Positions 36,050 to 47,879 of a stretch of DNA of 64,000 nucleotides are shown piece after piece. Position numbers and translations under genes: made by a program. The notes below the pieces were generated by a model that was not told the DNA's origin, searched no databases, and saw only the letters and a program-made list of their open reading frames with translations. Origin of the DNA: Pardosa pseudoannulata (taxonomy: Eukaryota; Arthropoda; Arachnida; Araneae; Lycosidae); contig CM063502.1 of NCBI GenBank assembly GCA_032207245.1, positions 119,042,929 through 119,106,928 on the forward strand. Direction: 5' to 3'. How positions within the stretch are numbered: position 1 is the first letter of the stretch; each line of letters opens with the position of its first letter.

Positions 36050-37979
36050 TACCAAATATAAATAGGATACCTTCACATTTCAGCATGTAAATATAAAATT
36101 AACAAAAGTTATTTCTCATAAGTGAACATTACAAGCTGCTCTTGGTTATTTAAAAAAAATAAATGACTGATTAAAGTCGTTTTTGCCAAAGTATTTTAAA
36201 TTTAGTTTAGCAAAAGGTCTCTTAAAGATGCCAAAGTTATAAAAATTTTAATTTTACATATTACGAAAGAAGTAATCGGAATTTTTAAGTTATTTTTCAG
36301 TGAACAAGCTAGATACTTAAAATATTTATTCACTTTGATGACACACGTGGAGAAGTTCAAATTAAATTAAGCCTAGATCAACAAAAATATATGTATTAAA
36401 TTAGGCAACGAAAGAGATTACATAAACTTATTTGCACGTTTAATGCTAGTATAAACCCGTATTCCTAAAAATTACTAAAAATAAAGCTTTTAGAAATATA
36501 AAAAAAATCTGAAAAAAATAAAAGATTTGATAGTTTTTGATAGGTAATCCTAAAAAACAACAATGCTGTTAAAGATTTAAGCTGTTTATTAAATTGGCAT
36601 AAGCTTTAAAAAGTGGCATAATTTTCTAATTTATAGCATTTATATCCTTTTACGAACCTACTTCCTTTGTTCTTATTCACCAGAGAGTAAGACGATAAAC
36701 GAACAAACTTCTAAATTATTACTTTATCGTGAATTTAGGATTAATTTTCTTTAATAGGTAGCTTTTTTTTCAAATATTATGAAACGTGTAAATAAGTAAA
36801 TCATAGCTAAAGATCAGTAAAAGCTAGTAGGAATGCAAATAAAGTGCAAAAGTAATTTCAATGAAGACTTCAAACATGGCTTAATTTAATTTTTTTTTCT
36901 GTTTTCGTAAAGGTAGATTTTTATCTTCTTTTCTGTTAATAGGCTTATAAATAAGATCATAGCAGTAATTTACAGGATCAGCAAATACTTATGTTCAATT
37001 TTAGAAATAATAACAATGAGAAAAAAACTAAAAGCAAATTAAGGGGTCGTATAAAAATACAATCCTCAGAGTCTAGCAAACAATGTTTTACGCAAACTAA
37101 AAATTATATATTAAAATTAAGCAATAAGAAAAACTCATTAGAAAAACAAATACAGATATTAACTTTCGAAAATTTAAATTAGTACCAGAAAAGTAAACCC
37201 AAAATTGGAAAGCTATGGATTCAGCGTTTATTATTTTTTTTCACATATATACGAAAAATGTTACTGAAATATTCATTGCAATGCAATAATCATCAAAAAT
37301 TAGAAATAATTTCCTATGTTAAAAGATATGTTTGATCGAACAAATAGATAAATTTCAAGGTAACAATTTATTCGTTTAAAATTAAAGAGAAAACAATTAT
37401 TAATATACACAGTGGCTTTTAGTGCAACCTTTAAAACCCGAGAGCTGAGTTGAATAAGAATAGTTTTTAATATTTTTCAGCAAACTTTTAAATTCACTTT
37501 TGAAAGAATGGTTTGATTTCATGCAAAATTATGCGCTTTAAACACAAAACATATGCAAATGTTTTTTCAATGTGTACTTTTCAAAGCGGTAACTGATGCA
37601 GGAAGAGGCGAAAGCTTTCTTTCATTCTGAAAAGAGTTAATTGCGAGATAATGAATGCTGACTGCAAAAAATTTTACTTCGTGTAGAATTTCAAGCAATT
37701 AACTCTGTTTCTCAACAGCCAAGAAATAAAAATATTTCATCAAATGTTCGGATACATATTAAGGAGTAAAAAGTAGTTAGAATAGCTTAAAACATAAAAT
37801 TTTTTAGAAAAAAGTTTATTTTACACGCAAAATGTATTTATAAATTTTGTAAATTATTTTTACCTAATGAATTTGTGAAATTACCTACATGAGAAATCTA
37901 TCTCTAGTCCTAGTTTTTAAAACCTTTCAGTGGTGTGATGGATAAAAGTAAAACCATTGGTGTCGTAGGGTAATTAGAG
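36050..37979. other. AT-rich intronic sequence, nothing recognised
   Basis: A lysine/asparagine-rich frame at 36991-37182 is a by-product of A-rich sequence. No exon or repeat copy was seen. Confidence 0.5.
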
Positions 37980-37994
37980 GCGAAAAACCCTAGG

Positions 37995-38174
37995 TTTGTT
38001 TTTTGGTTTTGGAGCGCTATGGTCTATTTTTTGCAACGCGAGGGCCAATGAGACTGGGACCTACTGCTTAAAGCCGATTCCGAACGGCTACGACCATCCA
38101 TGCCATAGTGGGATTCGAACCCACGAACTTCGGTTCTGAAGGCCAGCACCCTAACCATTCGGCCATCGTTCGGT
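37995..38174 (-). mobile_element. tRNA-derived SINE, near full length
   Basis: GGTTTTGGAGCGCTATGGTC opens the copy; GGGATTCGAACCCACGAAC contains the complement of a perfect B box, and the copy ends CGGCCATCGTTCGG. The duplication is GCGAAAAACCCTAGG on the left (37980-37994) and the same with two more A on the right (38175-38191). Confidence 0.92.
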
Positions 38175-38194
38175 GCGAAAAAAACCCTAGGAGA

Positions 38195-39655
38195 AAGACA
38201 AATCTAGACACTTTGTCAGTCTAAAACACTGCTTGAATTATATCAATGAATTTTACCACAAGTCGGCAGAAGGTACTTGGACAACTGAGTTCTAGGAAAA
38301 ATGCACTAGATGTCGTCAATTTGTAAGCGCTTGTGGTTATATTTACTCAACCACACCACTGGAGATGTTAAATTATCTAAAGATTACTTCATTAATAGTA
38401 TTCAAGTGTGTCATCTACCGATGAATGAAAGTTATTTGAAAATTAAACTTAGTATTTCTATTTGATAGGCATTATTTGAACAAACTGTTAACTGCAGTGT
38501 TGCAAATTAGCAATAATCAACAAAACTGTCTTTTTAAGCTCTCTCTGGAAGTGGCATCAATTTTTTTGTATGTTGCAGATATGCAACATGGAAATACAAA
38601 GAATTCACACGAGGTTTATCGTGTTACTAAATAAAAGGCTTTATCAATGAAATGAGGCAAATAAATTTTTTTTTATTATTCTGTTAACATCACCTCTCAA
38701 TTTCAGAAGAAATCTCATGCTGATAATTTTGCTCTTTGTATCTAAGGGCAACCTGACTACTGAATACTCTTTTTTCTTATTTGAATGATTATACTTTTCT
38801 GCAACGCAGAGTCCTAACTGGTAATTATGGTAATTTATCATCAAAACTATCAAAAATAGTCAAAATTATTGCACATACGATTGTTTTAACGCGAAACTGC
38901 TTCTTTAATTGTTGTAATATTTTTCAGAAAAGCGAATGAAGTCCTTTAAACAAGGATAAACATCAAAAGCTCATTCAGTACCTTATACTTAAGGGGAAAT
39001 AAGACTAATAACTTTTCTCTTCGACTTTTTTTCCCTTTCTAAATATATCGCTACATTCTAAAGAGTTGTGCTCTAAAGAGAAACACTTTGTCTTCATAAA
39101 GTAGGAAACTCAGAATATAAAATTCCTACAAGCTCTAATAAAATGAAAAGGAAAGCTATTAGATAATACTATATGCAATTACGTTTTACATAACTTACTG
39201 AATAAAAATTGATAAGTGAAAACTATAAAAAGCTAAACCATTGAATATTATGCTTCGATCTTTTTTAATTTTGTTTTGATTTTACTATCTCATAAATGAA
39301 AAAAAAAATAACGTTTTAGTCTAGGTAGAGTGATTTTTATTTCTTTAAATGTCACGTTAAATCATTAATTTTGAATTAGTTAAAATAGTTAAGGACCCAG
39401 GAGAGGAGATACCCAGAGGATTTAAAGCATTCAATCTTATATAATAAATTTTTTGAAAGTGAAAAAATCCTGCAGAGCATTTAAATAAAGCAACTGACAC
39501 AAAAAAATGCGTCGAAGATTCACATTTAAAGGATTTTCCAAAATTCAAAGAAAATATTCTTCAGGTGGGTTGACTTCAGTTATAAGGCTACAAATGAACT
39601 ATGCACATTTCGAATGATTTTTACTCTTGTAACAAAGATTTACAGTTCTACTAAC
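38195..39655. other. AT-rich intronic sequence, nothing recognised
   Basis: Open frames at 38853-38644 and 39548-39357 (minus) match no family. Confidence 0.5.
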
Positions 39656-39659
39656 ACCA

Positions 39660-39930
39660 GCGCGAAACTAACCTGGAGGCGAAAGCGAAGTGGGTGACCC
39701 TCCTTCGACCCCATTGGTCAAGAGGGGTTACTAACCGCGGAGTAGCCATCTTCGGCCAAGGCAACGCTGTCCAACGAACTTTTTCGGGAGATCTGCGGGC
39801 TCCCTCACAGAGAGAGAGCAAGGAAGAAGGACGTGGAGCCTAATTTCTTCAGCACCAGTTCAACCACCATTTTTTCATTCTAAGACCAAGACGCCGTGTT
39901 TGGCATATCTTCGGCCGAGCGTAGTTCCTT
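39660..39930. repeat. GC-rich dispersed block, copy 1
   Basis: The text TCCTTCGACCCCATTGG, AGGGGT, then a TCTTCGGCC/TTGGCC segment, GGCAACG and TTTTTTCGG order is shared with 57.84-58.01 kb in the same orientation. The block is CpG-rich. On the minus strand an ATG in good context opens MATPRLVTPLDQWGRR, but the other copy does not keep that frame. Class unknown. Confidence 0.6.
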
Positions 39931-40148
39931 TGGCATAATGGTCTAATTAGCATTTTATTTCCCATTTACACCTTTATATTCAAAATAAACAAAATTCAGC
40001 AGGAGGAATTTTTTTTTCAATTTTGTATTTTCTCAAGAGTACTCCATTCATACGTGCGGCTAGCCTAGACGCTCAGTCGGTCTTCACCTTAACAACTTTG
40101 AATCACAACTCATCACGATTTCTGAAATCATTTTAAAATATGTTAAGA

Positions 40149-40250
40149 CAGGCCTGGCTAAATGAAAAGACCTCGGGCTGCATTAGGGTATTTTTCTCCG
40201 GCATTTTTGCATTTTGTTCCGGCGGACCTCACTGTGTATACATTTCTTTT
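40149..40250 (+). mobile_element. Fragment of a hAT-type element end
   Basis: CAGGCCTGGCTAAATG, followed by CCTCGGGCTGCATTAGGG and CCGGCGGACC, has the look of a hAT terminus of the type that begins CAGxxxTGGxxAA and runs into GC-rich text. No matching right end was found nearby. Confidence 0.4.
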
Positions 40251-40384
40251 AGGTAAAGATTCAAAACAATACATTGTTTTTATTATTAACAATAAAACAA
40301 TTAAAAATTTATAATTGCATAAACAATTATAACAATTAAAATAATCGACTAATATACTTACTATAGTTAGTGAAATTTCAATTA

Positions 40385-40680
40385 TAAATTTCATGAATTC
40401 CGTCGCGGATTTTCACATAACTCTCCACATCAGTCCCGCCGTTTGGCAACTCTCGCTACCATTGTATGGATGTATCACCAATTTGCTCGCGTTACGGGAG
40501 GTGCGATATCTGTTACGCATGGATCACGATCTAAATCGTGTTTTACATAAGATGTGTTTACCGGTGCCTATTGTAATATTTCGCAATTACTTTGCCTCTG
40601 TATGTGCTTACATTAGGTGTTACTGTATTAAACTCGAGCGCTATTTCGAATTGTTATTATCTTCGTAAAAAAAACCTCCT
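40385..40680. other. CpG-rich block with an unrecognised open frame
   Basis: An ATG frame of 91 codons on the plus strand (40393-40668) spans a segment with many CpG (TCGCGTTACGGG, CTCGAGCGC) and an inverted repeat CACGATCTAAATCGTG. The translation, MNSVADFHITLHISPAVW and onward, is not a known family. An A run follows the stop and AATAAA occurs soon after, which would suit a retroposed copy. Function not assignable. Confidence 0.3.
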
Positions 40681-40689
40681 CTAAAATGA

Positions 40690-41640
40690 TTGAACTGAAT
40701 AAAAAAAACCCTAAGACATTAAAATTTAGAAAACTTTTATAAGTTTCAAATCAATTCTAACTCTTTTTTTTTTTCCAGCATAGAATTGGAAACGAAATAT
40801 TTCTTTTAACGATGCCTCGTAGAGCTAACCGAACCTTTTTATTTCTGCTGTGAAATAATGAAATCGCTTTGAAGTTTTCCATTACTTTTTTTTTACCCAT
40901 TCGATATTTAATCGTATTTATATAAAAACTCAACCATTCTAGAATTTCAAAAAATAGTGAAGTCATCGAAATTTCATAAATAATACATTTTATAGAGCTC
41001 ATAAATAATAAATGCTCTCCGGAGGCATGTTTCTCATTTTTTTATTAATGCTATAAGATCGTATTTGGGAAAATAAGTACATTCTTCACTGAAGTCTCAT
41101 AACATTTTTTAACTTCCAGGAAATGGTTTTTTTAATACTAAAACAGTGTCACTTAATTTTATGAACGATAGAAACGGTGAAGTGAAAAACATAATTATAT
41201 AATATCTACAATTTTTAATTATTTTAATGTAGAGTAACGAGTAAAGAAAACAATGAATTCTAACAAAAAAAAGGAAGGATATTTATTTTGTATGGAGTAA
41301 TAAAAAAGCGATAGTTTGCGAAAAAAGTTTTTTTTATTATTGGTAAACATTAAAAAATGTTTATTATTTTTTTAGTCTTGTTAAGCTTTGAATATTCATA
41401 AACAAAATTAACAATGATGTTGAATTGAGATGAAAATATAAAAATAAATATTTATAAATTAATTTTATAAAATTAACTGACAACTTATTTATAATTATGT
41501 GGTATTGCACATTAGTTCTTTGAAGTAGGTAACAATAAATATTTTTCAAAATTTAAATTACATGAAACTATTTCGGTAAAACGTCACTACACCAATTGAT
41601 TTTTTAAAAACCATCTATATTAAAATATTTTAAAATTTTA
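40690..41640. other. AT-rich sequence, nothing recognised
   Basis: Open frames on the minus strand here are K, I and N rich and match nothing. Confidence 0.5.
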
Positions 41641-41656
41641 ATTTTACAATGTTTGG

Positions 41657-41834
41657 TTTGGTTTGGTTTGGAGCGCTACGGTCTACTTTTTGCAACACGA
41701 GGGCTAATGAGACCGGGACCTACTGCTTAAAGCCGATTCCGAACGGCTACGAACATCCATGCCATAGTGGGATTCGAACCCACGAACTCCGTTTCCGAAG
41801 GCCAGCACCCTAACCATTCGGCCATCGTTCGGCC
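41657..41834 (-). mobile_element. tRNA-derived SINE, best-preserved copy
   Basis: This copy serves as a reference for the family: (GGTTT)n tail, GAGCGCTACGGTCTACTTTT, ACACGAGGGCTAATGAGACC, GGGACCTACTGCTTAAAGCC, GATTCCGAACGGCTACGAAC, ATCCATGCCATAGTGGGATT, CGAACCCACGAACTCC and ACCATTCGGCCATCGTTCGG. Read on the minus strand it begins with a tRNA-like head with A box and a perfect GGTTCGAATCCC B box. TTACAATGTTTGG flanks both sides (41644-41656 and 41835-41847). Confidence 0.95.
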
Positions 41835-41919
41835 TTACAATGTTTGGATAGTTTCTGTTTGGTTTGGAGTACTACAATTTTATTTTTCAACCCGTGGGTT
41901 AATTACAAATACATAATGC

Positions 41920-42496
41920 TTAACCCCTTCCGGTATGATTTAATAATGAAAAACTGTGCATGAAATAACCATTTAATTTTTATTTAAATAACTTGTTTCA
42001 TTTTACAATTCTTACATATTCTTAATTAAAATCCACTTTTTACATAGTGTTAAATAATATCAGAAACAGTAAAATTAAGAAAATATCAAAGCAAAACATT
42101 AATAAGGTATACAGATAATAGTCTTCAAACTAGTGGTACTTTTCAAAACAAAGTGCAAAAGAATTCTTAATTGTTTACACCGCCAAGTAGTCTCACTTTT
42201 AATTTGATTCTTGTAACACACACGGCATTTCTTAGTAGGTTTTCTTTTATTCTGACTCATTAATTTGGTAATGACTTGTACCAAGAAATTCTAAGTAAAC
42301 AATATGCAATAGTGACTTGTGATTTTCACAAGTGATAAAAGTGTTGCCAAATTCAGTACACTAGAAATTTTAAACTAAATTAATTATCATATTTAACAGT
42401 AACTTTAATCGCATGACGAGTGTAGCTCGTCAATGTGCGGTATGGAATGAAAAACTAATGACGAGCTAGACTCGTCATTTTACCGGAAGGGGTTAA
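41920..42496 (-). mobile_element. Non-autonomous piggyBac derivative, copy 4
   Basis: The element is 577 bp with TTAA at each end, intact terminal repeats TTAACCCCTTCCGGTA and TACCGGAAGGGGTTAA, and both hairpins near the right end. It differs from copy 3 at scattered positions only, so these two are the youngest pair. Confidence 0.94.
42099..42284 (-). pseudogene. piggyBac transposase C-terminal fragment
   Basis: A 61-codon frame carries MSQNKRKPTKKCRVCYKNQ, SETTWRCKQ and LLHF. It has the same missing cysteines as the other copies and one change (P to L before LHF). There is no catalytic core. Confidence 0.8.
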
Positions 42497-42910
42497 AGGC
42501 GATTCAAAACAGTTGTAAACATATATGCCTGTAATGGTATTAGAACCCACAAACTCCGGTACCGAAGGCTGCTCGACTGTCCCTTGACAAATTTTACAAG
42601 GAATATTTTAAAGAAACTAATATTAGGCTAAAACATTGAAAAATTTTTCAATAGAAAAATGTTTCTGAGAATTTTTTAACCTATTAACTGCCACTATGTT
42701 GAAAAATTTTTCTTATATGAAGTCACTAAGACGTAGTTAATGCTTTATCTCAACAACACTGAATGGAAGAATATTTCATGAAATGTTAGAATATAATATC
42801 AAGCCTGTAAATAATTTAATATAAAAATATAAAATTAATTGGCAAAAAAGCATCTTTTAAAAAATTACCAATTTTTATGTTAACAATTAGTTTGCAATTA
42901 ATTTAATAAT

Positions 42911-43830
42911 TAGCTTATAGCCTGTCATATGACGGGATCAGTAAAATTTTTAATTTTCCATAATTGTAAAGTACCTTATGAGGCGGGTTTAAAAATGGTT
43001 TGTTTTTTGGCTGAGAATTATCTGGTACAAGCTAAATAATTTGTCTTCATACTCCTCTATTCTCACGATACTGAGAATGCAGTTTAGAACTACGTTGAAT
43101 TAATTCAGTTAAACCATGTAGTTATGTATAAAAACAAACACATAAATGAACTAACTTCTCAATTTTCAAAAGATATATAAATTATAGCTAGATACTTATT
43201 GGTCCGTGAAATAGACTCCTAGATTTTTATGAAAGAATTTGTTGTTAATACCTGTGATAAAATTGTCATCGCAACAAAAAATAATCGATGATTAAATTTA
43301 AAACTATCACATATGTACCTAATTCATTACTTAAGCCAAATATAAAAGAAAATTATTTACGTAATATCTAAGTTCAATGCTAAAACGTATGAAAATAATG
43401 AAGACGATATTTGAATAATTGAAAATAAGAAATGGTTAAATAAGAGGGTTAAAGGCATGGCATCATAATGCTGGAAAGAATGTTATTTTTACCTATTTAT
43501 TATGAAATAAATTTAATCGCCTGCTCTTAACCGAGGAAAATAAAACTTGAAATAATGACATAAAACACTCGAAAAGGGGGAAAGGGTTGGATTTCGAACG
43601 TTTTAAAGACGACAGTATTTTTTGCTGTAATATAAAGCATATTTATACTAATTTATTTTAGAATCGAACCGATAGTTTAGGAGAAGATACACTTAACTCG
43701 CTTTGAATTTTGCCAACCCTAACTCATAAAGAATCCAATATTGATGCCTCTATCCATTCTAGGTCCAACCACTTCATAAATTCGAGGACACACGGACAGA
43801 TAAATTAGGCTATTACTATATAGGTTATTA
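42911..43830 (+). mobile_element. Unclassified dispersed repeat, copy B (longest)
   Basis: This copy has the same landmark order as copy A, plus about 120 bp after TCGAACGTTT that copies A and C lack. It ends GGACACACGGACAGATAAAT, TAGGCTATTACTATA. It starts AGCTTATAGCCTGTCATATGAC; TATAGCC at the start and the complement of GGCTATTA at the end make a very short, doubtful inverted repeat. Non-coding. Confidence 0.78.
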
Positions 43831-43922
43831 CACAGCTGAGAAGTTTATAAGTGTCCTCCTGGTAAGTACTTTTGTTTGTGGTCATAAGCGTGAAAAATCG
43901 AATTCCATTTAAAGCAAGCTTA

Positions 43923-44100
43923 GCCGAACGATGAATGGGTAGGGTGGTCCTCTTCTATACCGGAGTTCAGGGGTTTCAATACCACCGCTGACATGGATGT
44001 TCGTAACCGTTTGTAATCATATTTAAACAGCAAGTCTTGGTCTCAATAGCCTTTATGTAGCAAACCTGTTGATCGTAGTGTTTTGAATCTATTACCAAAC
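43923..44100 (+). mobile_element. tRNA-derived SINE, opposite strand
   Basis: GCCGAACGATGAATGGGTAG, GGAGTTCAGGGGTTTCAATACC (decayed B box), GACATGGATGTTCGTAACCG and a decayed tail GTTTTGAATCTATTACCAAAC follow the reverse complement of the family. It is well diverged. Confidence 0.85.
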
Positions 44101-44329
44101 ATACAACGTACAATTCAAAGACAAAAAACAAGAGTAACACTGAAGTGTATTGCTATAGTAAAGCGTTAAAAATGGAAAAAAAGTTTAAAATGTATTTTTA
44201 TATTTTTAAAAATCAGAACAAATTATTTAACATGTGATTTCACGGCTCAACTATCACGCGTCAAAGGGTTTAAAATAAATGGAGGTGAAAGAACATTTTA
44301 TAGTCCTTAATATTTTAGAATAAATTACA

Positions 44330-44390
44330 TTGATTTAATAAATTTTCATTTGGTCTTTCCGCCCACCCTGAAAATGTTTGCCCATCCCTG
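44330..44390 (-). mobile_element. hAT-type element end
   Basis: On the minus strand from 44390 the sequence reads CAGGGATGGGCAAACATTTT, then CAGGGTGGGCGG. It shares CAGGGATGG-CAAAC with the left end of the 47000 element. No partner end was found to the left, so it is truncated or decayed. Confidence 0.5.
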
Positions 44391-44394
44391 TACT

Positions 44395-44700
44395 AAGGCC
44401 TAATTTTTTTTGTATGTCGTTTATTTCAACTTGTTCCATCCACACAGCGAAAAAATTGCAATCGTCCAATTTGCCATTTTCCCTCTTTTTCCAGATAGAC
44501 TCATCATCGAAAATTTCCTTCCATTCTAAAATAAAATCGTCAGCAAACATGTACAAAAAGAAGGGAAAAGAGATTCCATACGAAAGGTAACAACTGAAAA
44601 ATGGGTCATAAAAAAGAAAAGAGGCAAATTATATTGTTGAAGGAAAGTTTATTGTTGCTTTGGAGTCGGTATATTATATGTACATCTCGTACATTTTGCT
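44395..44700 (-). repeat. Duplicated segment with a charged open frame, copy 1
   Basis: This aligns in the same orientation with 47636-47870: CTAAAATAAAATCGTCA against CATAAAATAAAACCGTCA, and TGAAAAATGGGTC-TAAAAA in both. On the minus strand (44556 down) a frame reads FADDFILEWKEIFDDESIWK and KRENGKLDDCNFFAVWMEQV. It is rich in D, E, K and W and runs into the hAT end. Copy 2 has stops in this frame. It may be a relic of a real coding sequence, but I do not recognise it. Confidence 0.45.
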
Positions 44701-46990
44701 AAATTTCTATTATTTAAAATAAGTACTAATTTCAACTTTCATTTTAAATTTTTGTATCTCAATTCCAATTTGAATCATATTTACTCAAAAGCTAGAATGC
44801 CTCATTGCAAGTAGGTAACATTTTTTTTATAAATTAATAGCATTAGAAATGATAAAAAGTGTACCTATGACAAATTACATTTTCTTATATTGTAAGTTTT
44901 CTTGCACAAATAATGTCATTCCTGAATGTATTTGAATTTACTTTAGTAGAAATACTAATAATAGTCATCACTGGTCTTTTTTAAATTTAATCTAACGTTT
45001 ATATTTCAGAAATAATGTGAAACCGACCAAGTTCAAATGAAAATTTGATACTAAATGTAAATTTAGTACAGTCCTTTATTGTGGATTCTATGAACAATTT
45101 TTATTGGTTAGTGATGTTGGGTAGTACAAATCCAGGAAATTATATTAAAGCTCAATGAGAATATGGCACCGATTTTTTTTTTGTATATGTTGCAGTTATA
45201 GAATATCTTAAAATAACAGTTTTTGTTATTTGCTTTATTATATACACAAAAATTGCATTTTAATTAGCGTATTTTGTCAATTACTTTTGCATAACGAGAT
45301 GTGAATTAAATTCATTAATGTCATCTACAAGTTTAAATGAGGAAGCGGATATTCAGACTGCTTTGTTTTTTGAAGCTGAATATTTTTAGAACATATACTT
45401 TAGAAGTAAAGCAGATACCCGTCAATAAAATAAAGCAAGAATCAACGTTATTTCATTACCTCAAATATAAAACTACTGTATCAATTCCGACGATGTACAA
45501 AAATATCAGATAATGAGCTGCGCTACGTACGTATTAAACAAAAGTTCACATACTTTATGACTTTAAAACAATATATGAGGAAATTTCAGAGGAATAGTTA
45601 TTTCATAGCTACAACTTCAATTAAAATGTTAACTGATGGATAGTCATAAACGATATGGTCAATGATTTTGTAAACTCCAGGACTAATGAGACGACTACAA
45701 ATACATGCTTCAATGAGACATGAACACATTGTATCTGAATTTCATTTTAGTTATTAGAGGTCGTCGGGTACATTAAAATTCAAAATTTGCAAATGTATAA
45801 TTTCAGTTATTCTCCTACCATCTAGTTGCAAATTTATAAACGTTCTTATTAATATTTAAATGGGAAAAATTCAATCCATGTCAGCAAAATTTCAAGTATA
45901 AAAAATTATCACACCAATTCTACTAGGTCACAATTGGCTGTAATACGGAAAGAAAATAGTTAATATATTTTTAGGAAGACAAATAGCTGCAGATAGTCTA
46001 TGATATTCTTTCTTTACACGCATATAGAAGAGAGAAAATGTTGAATGCTGTTGCTATGCTTTACCTTAAAAGTAAAGTAGAATTGTTTTTTTCAACAGAA
46101 TATTCAATGAAACTTTAAACTTGGTAACGAGTTATTTCTTTCCGCATAGTTTCAAATACAAATGCTTCGTTCTTATCCTATACTTACTTAAAAAAACTTG
46201 GGTATGTGTATTGTGTTAAAGGTAATGTCTTTGAATCCATAAAATGCACATTAGGTTCTGCAGCACTGTTGAGAATGTCAAATGTATATAGCTAAGGTAA
46301 GAGTAAACAGTCAAGACGATATTTTTATACATAACCTGAACTTTTACCGATGAAATTACTAATACAGCAATAAAATTAAAAGGTTGATCAGAATGATACA
46401 CTTGCAATTACTAAAGGCAATAGACGCGTGTTTTTAAAGCTACTGAACTTCACATTGTTCATTCATAAAGTCAAACAAGGGGAAGAGAACTGTTAGTCTC
46501 TTTCCCATCTGCTGCGAACATCCTGCTTACGGAATCATACTCTTCTAGTTTTAGGATCTATTTAACTCAGCAGCCACTTCAGGACTAGTTCCGTATCGGA
46601 CGTTTATAATCTCTTCACGACTCTGATATAGCATTCATTAAACTCTCACACTATCACTCTTTATAGAAGAGCGCTTATCATCTATGGTGCATAATGACAA
46701 AGTATAAAAATTTTTATTAATTCTACCTACGCAAAAACTACTTTTTGAGTCTAAGATCTAGAATTACCAAACATTATTTCATAATATGTGTATAACTGTA
46801 CAACACAGTGTAGTTGTATAGAAATATATAAACGCGCATACATTTCAATTTGAAAATATATTGCAGGAATCGATGATATGCTTTAAAACTACATTTGATG
46901 TAAAATGAGGGTCCAAAAATTTCACAATATGGTATTTCTATTTTAATTCTCGAAAATACTTTAAAGCATATGTTTTTGAGTAAGTAAAAT
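44700..46990. other. AT-rich intronic sequence, nothing recognised
   Basis: A somewhat GC-richer segment at 46480-46620 includes a minus-strand stretch reading VRYGTSPEVAAELNRS before a stop, without splice signals I trust. No repeat copy was recognised. Confidence 0.45.
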
Positions 46991-46999
46991 AGGTTAGAG

Positions 47000-47481
47000 C
47001 AGGGATGGACAAACTACGGCCGCCGGAAGATTTTATCCGGCCCGCGGATAGAATTTTAAGTTGCCGGTCCGAGGCAAATTAAAAGAAATATATATTTATA
47101 CATTATATATCCATCTCCTTTTCTACTTTGATTAAATATTATGTCCCAGATTTATTATCTCACGCCAAGAAGATCAGCGGTATATTTGCTTCTTATATGT
47201 GAACAAGTGTTTTCAACTTTGAATCTTAGAAAGAATATTTTCAGAAGTAGACTGACAGATGAGCATTTAGCATCGTTCCTTAAAATCAGTACATCTCACT
47301 TCGGACCTCAGTATAAGGAACTTTAAAAAATGAAATCGAAATTTCATTCATCTCATTAACGTATTTAAACCGTTAGGTACTTGTATATTGTTTTTAAAAT
47401 TTTAGAAAAATTTATGTTGGCCCGCCAAACTTATTTTCTTTCGATTTTTGGCCCGCGGCCGAAAAAGTTTGTCCATGCCTG
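47000..47481 (+). mobile_element. Non-autonomous hAT derivative
   Basis: The ends are CAGGGATGGACAAACTACGG and, complemented, CAGGCATGGACAAACTTTTT. The flanks GGTTAGAG and GGTTTAGA could be a decayed 8-bp duplication. The 482-bp interior keeps GC-rich subterminal stretches (CGGCCGCC, GGCCCGCGG on both sides) and only the last part of the transposase. Confidence 0.8.
47141..47326 (+). pseudogene. hAT transposase C-terminal dimerisation fragment
   Basis: A 61-codon ATG frame reads CEQVFSTLNLRKNIFRSRL, then TDEHLASFLKISTS. This is the hallmark of the C-terminal dimerisation domain of hAT transposases of the group that also gave vertebrate GTF2IRD2- and ZBED5-like genes, where CExxFSxxxxxKxxxRSxLTDEHL is typical. 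The BED finger and catalytic region are gone. Confidence 0.75.
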
Positions 47482-47635
47482 GGTTTAGAAGATTAAAATA
47501 GATTATGTACATCATAAATGGCTACTAATGGCTATCATGCTTCAGTTAAGTGAAAGTAAATATATCAGATCCTATAAATATTGTTTCATAGAAAGCTTTC
47601 GAAATTTTCTATGAGATTCCTAAAAACGACTCGTC

Positions 47636-47870
47636 TAAACTGTATCACAATTCTTTCCTTCGTCGTATCTCTCGTCACACACATTATCATCTAATATTTT
47701 CTTTCTCATAAAATAAAACCGTCAAAAAAACTGATATGGACCAAGAGATTTCCCAAGCAAAGCAGAAATTGAAAAATGGGTCGTAAAAAGAAGTTAGCAA
47801 ATACCAATAAAAAGAAAGTTTGTAGCAGTATTTCTATGCCTATATCATTTGTGTTTACTCTTCTCTTTTT
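47636..47870 (-). repeat. Duplicated segment, copy 2
   Basis: This is the partner of 44395-44700; see that entry for shared blocks. The coding frame of copy 1 is interrupted by stops here. Confidence 0.45.
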
Positions 47871-47879
47871 AATATTTCT

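Larger units (their letters stand above)
41856..42572 (-). mobile_element. tRNA-derived SINE split by piggyBac copy 4
   Basis: The left piece (41856-41923) reads TGTTTGGTTTGGAGTACTAC and ends ATAATGCTTAA; the right piece (42493-42572) starts TTAAAGGCGATTC and runs to CCGGTACCGAAGG. The SINE's own TGCTTAAAGCCGATTC supplies the TTAA target. The left piece starts nine bases past the neighbouring SINE's duplication. Confidence 0.85.

Noticed and set aside
35741..36061. Long isoleucine- or leucine-rich open frames on both strands
   Set aside because: They are translations of the TAA microsatellite in different frames.
46480..46620. A minus-strand exon reading VRYGTSPEVAAELNRS
   Set aside because: Stops on both sides are close, no convincing splice sites frame it and the text does not match a family I can name.
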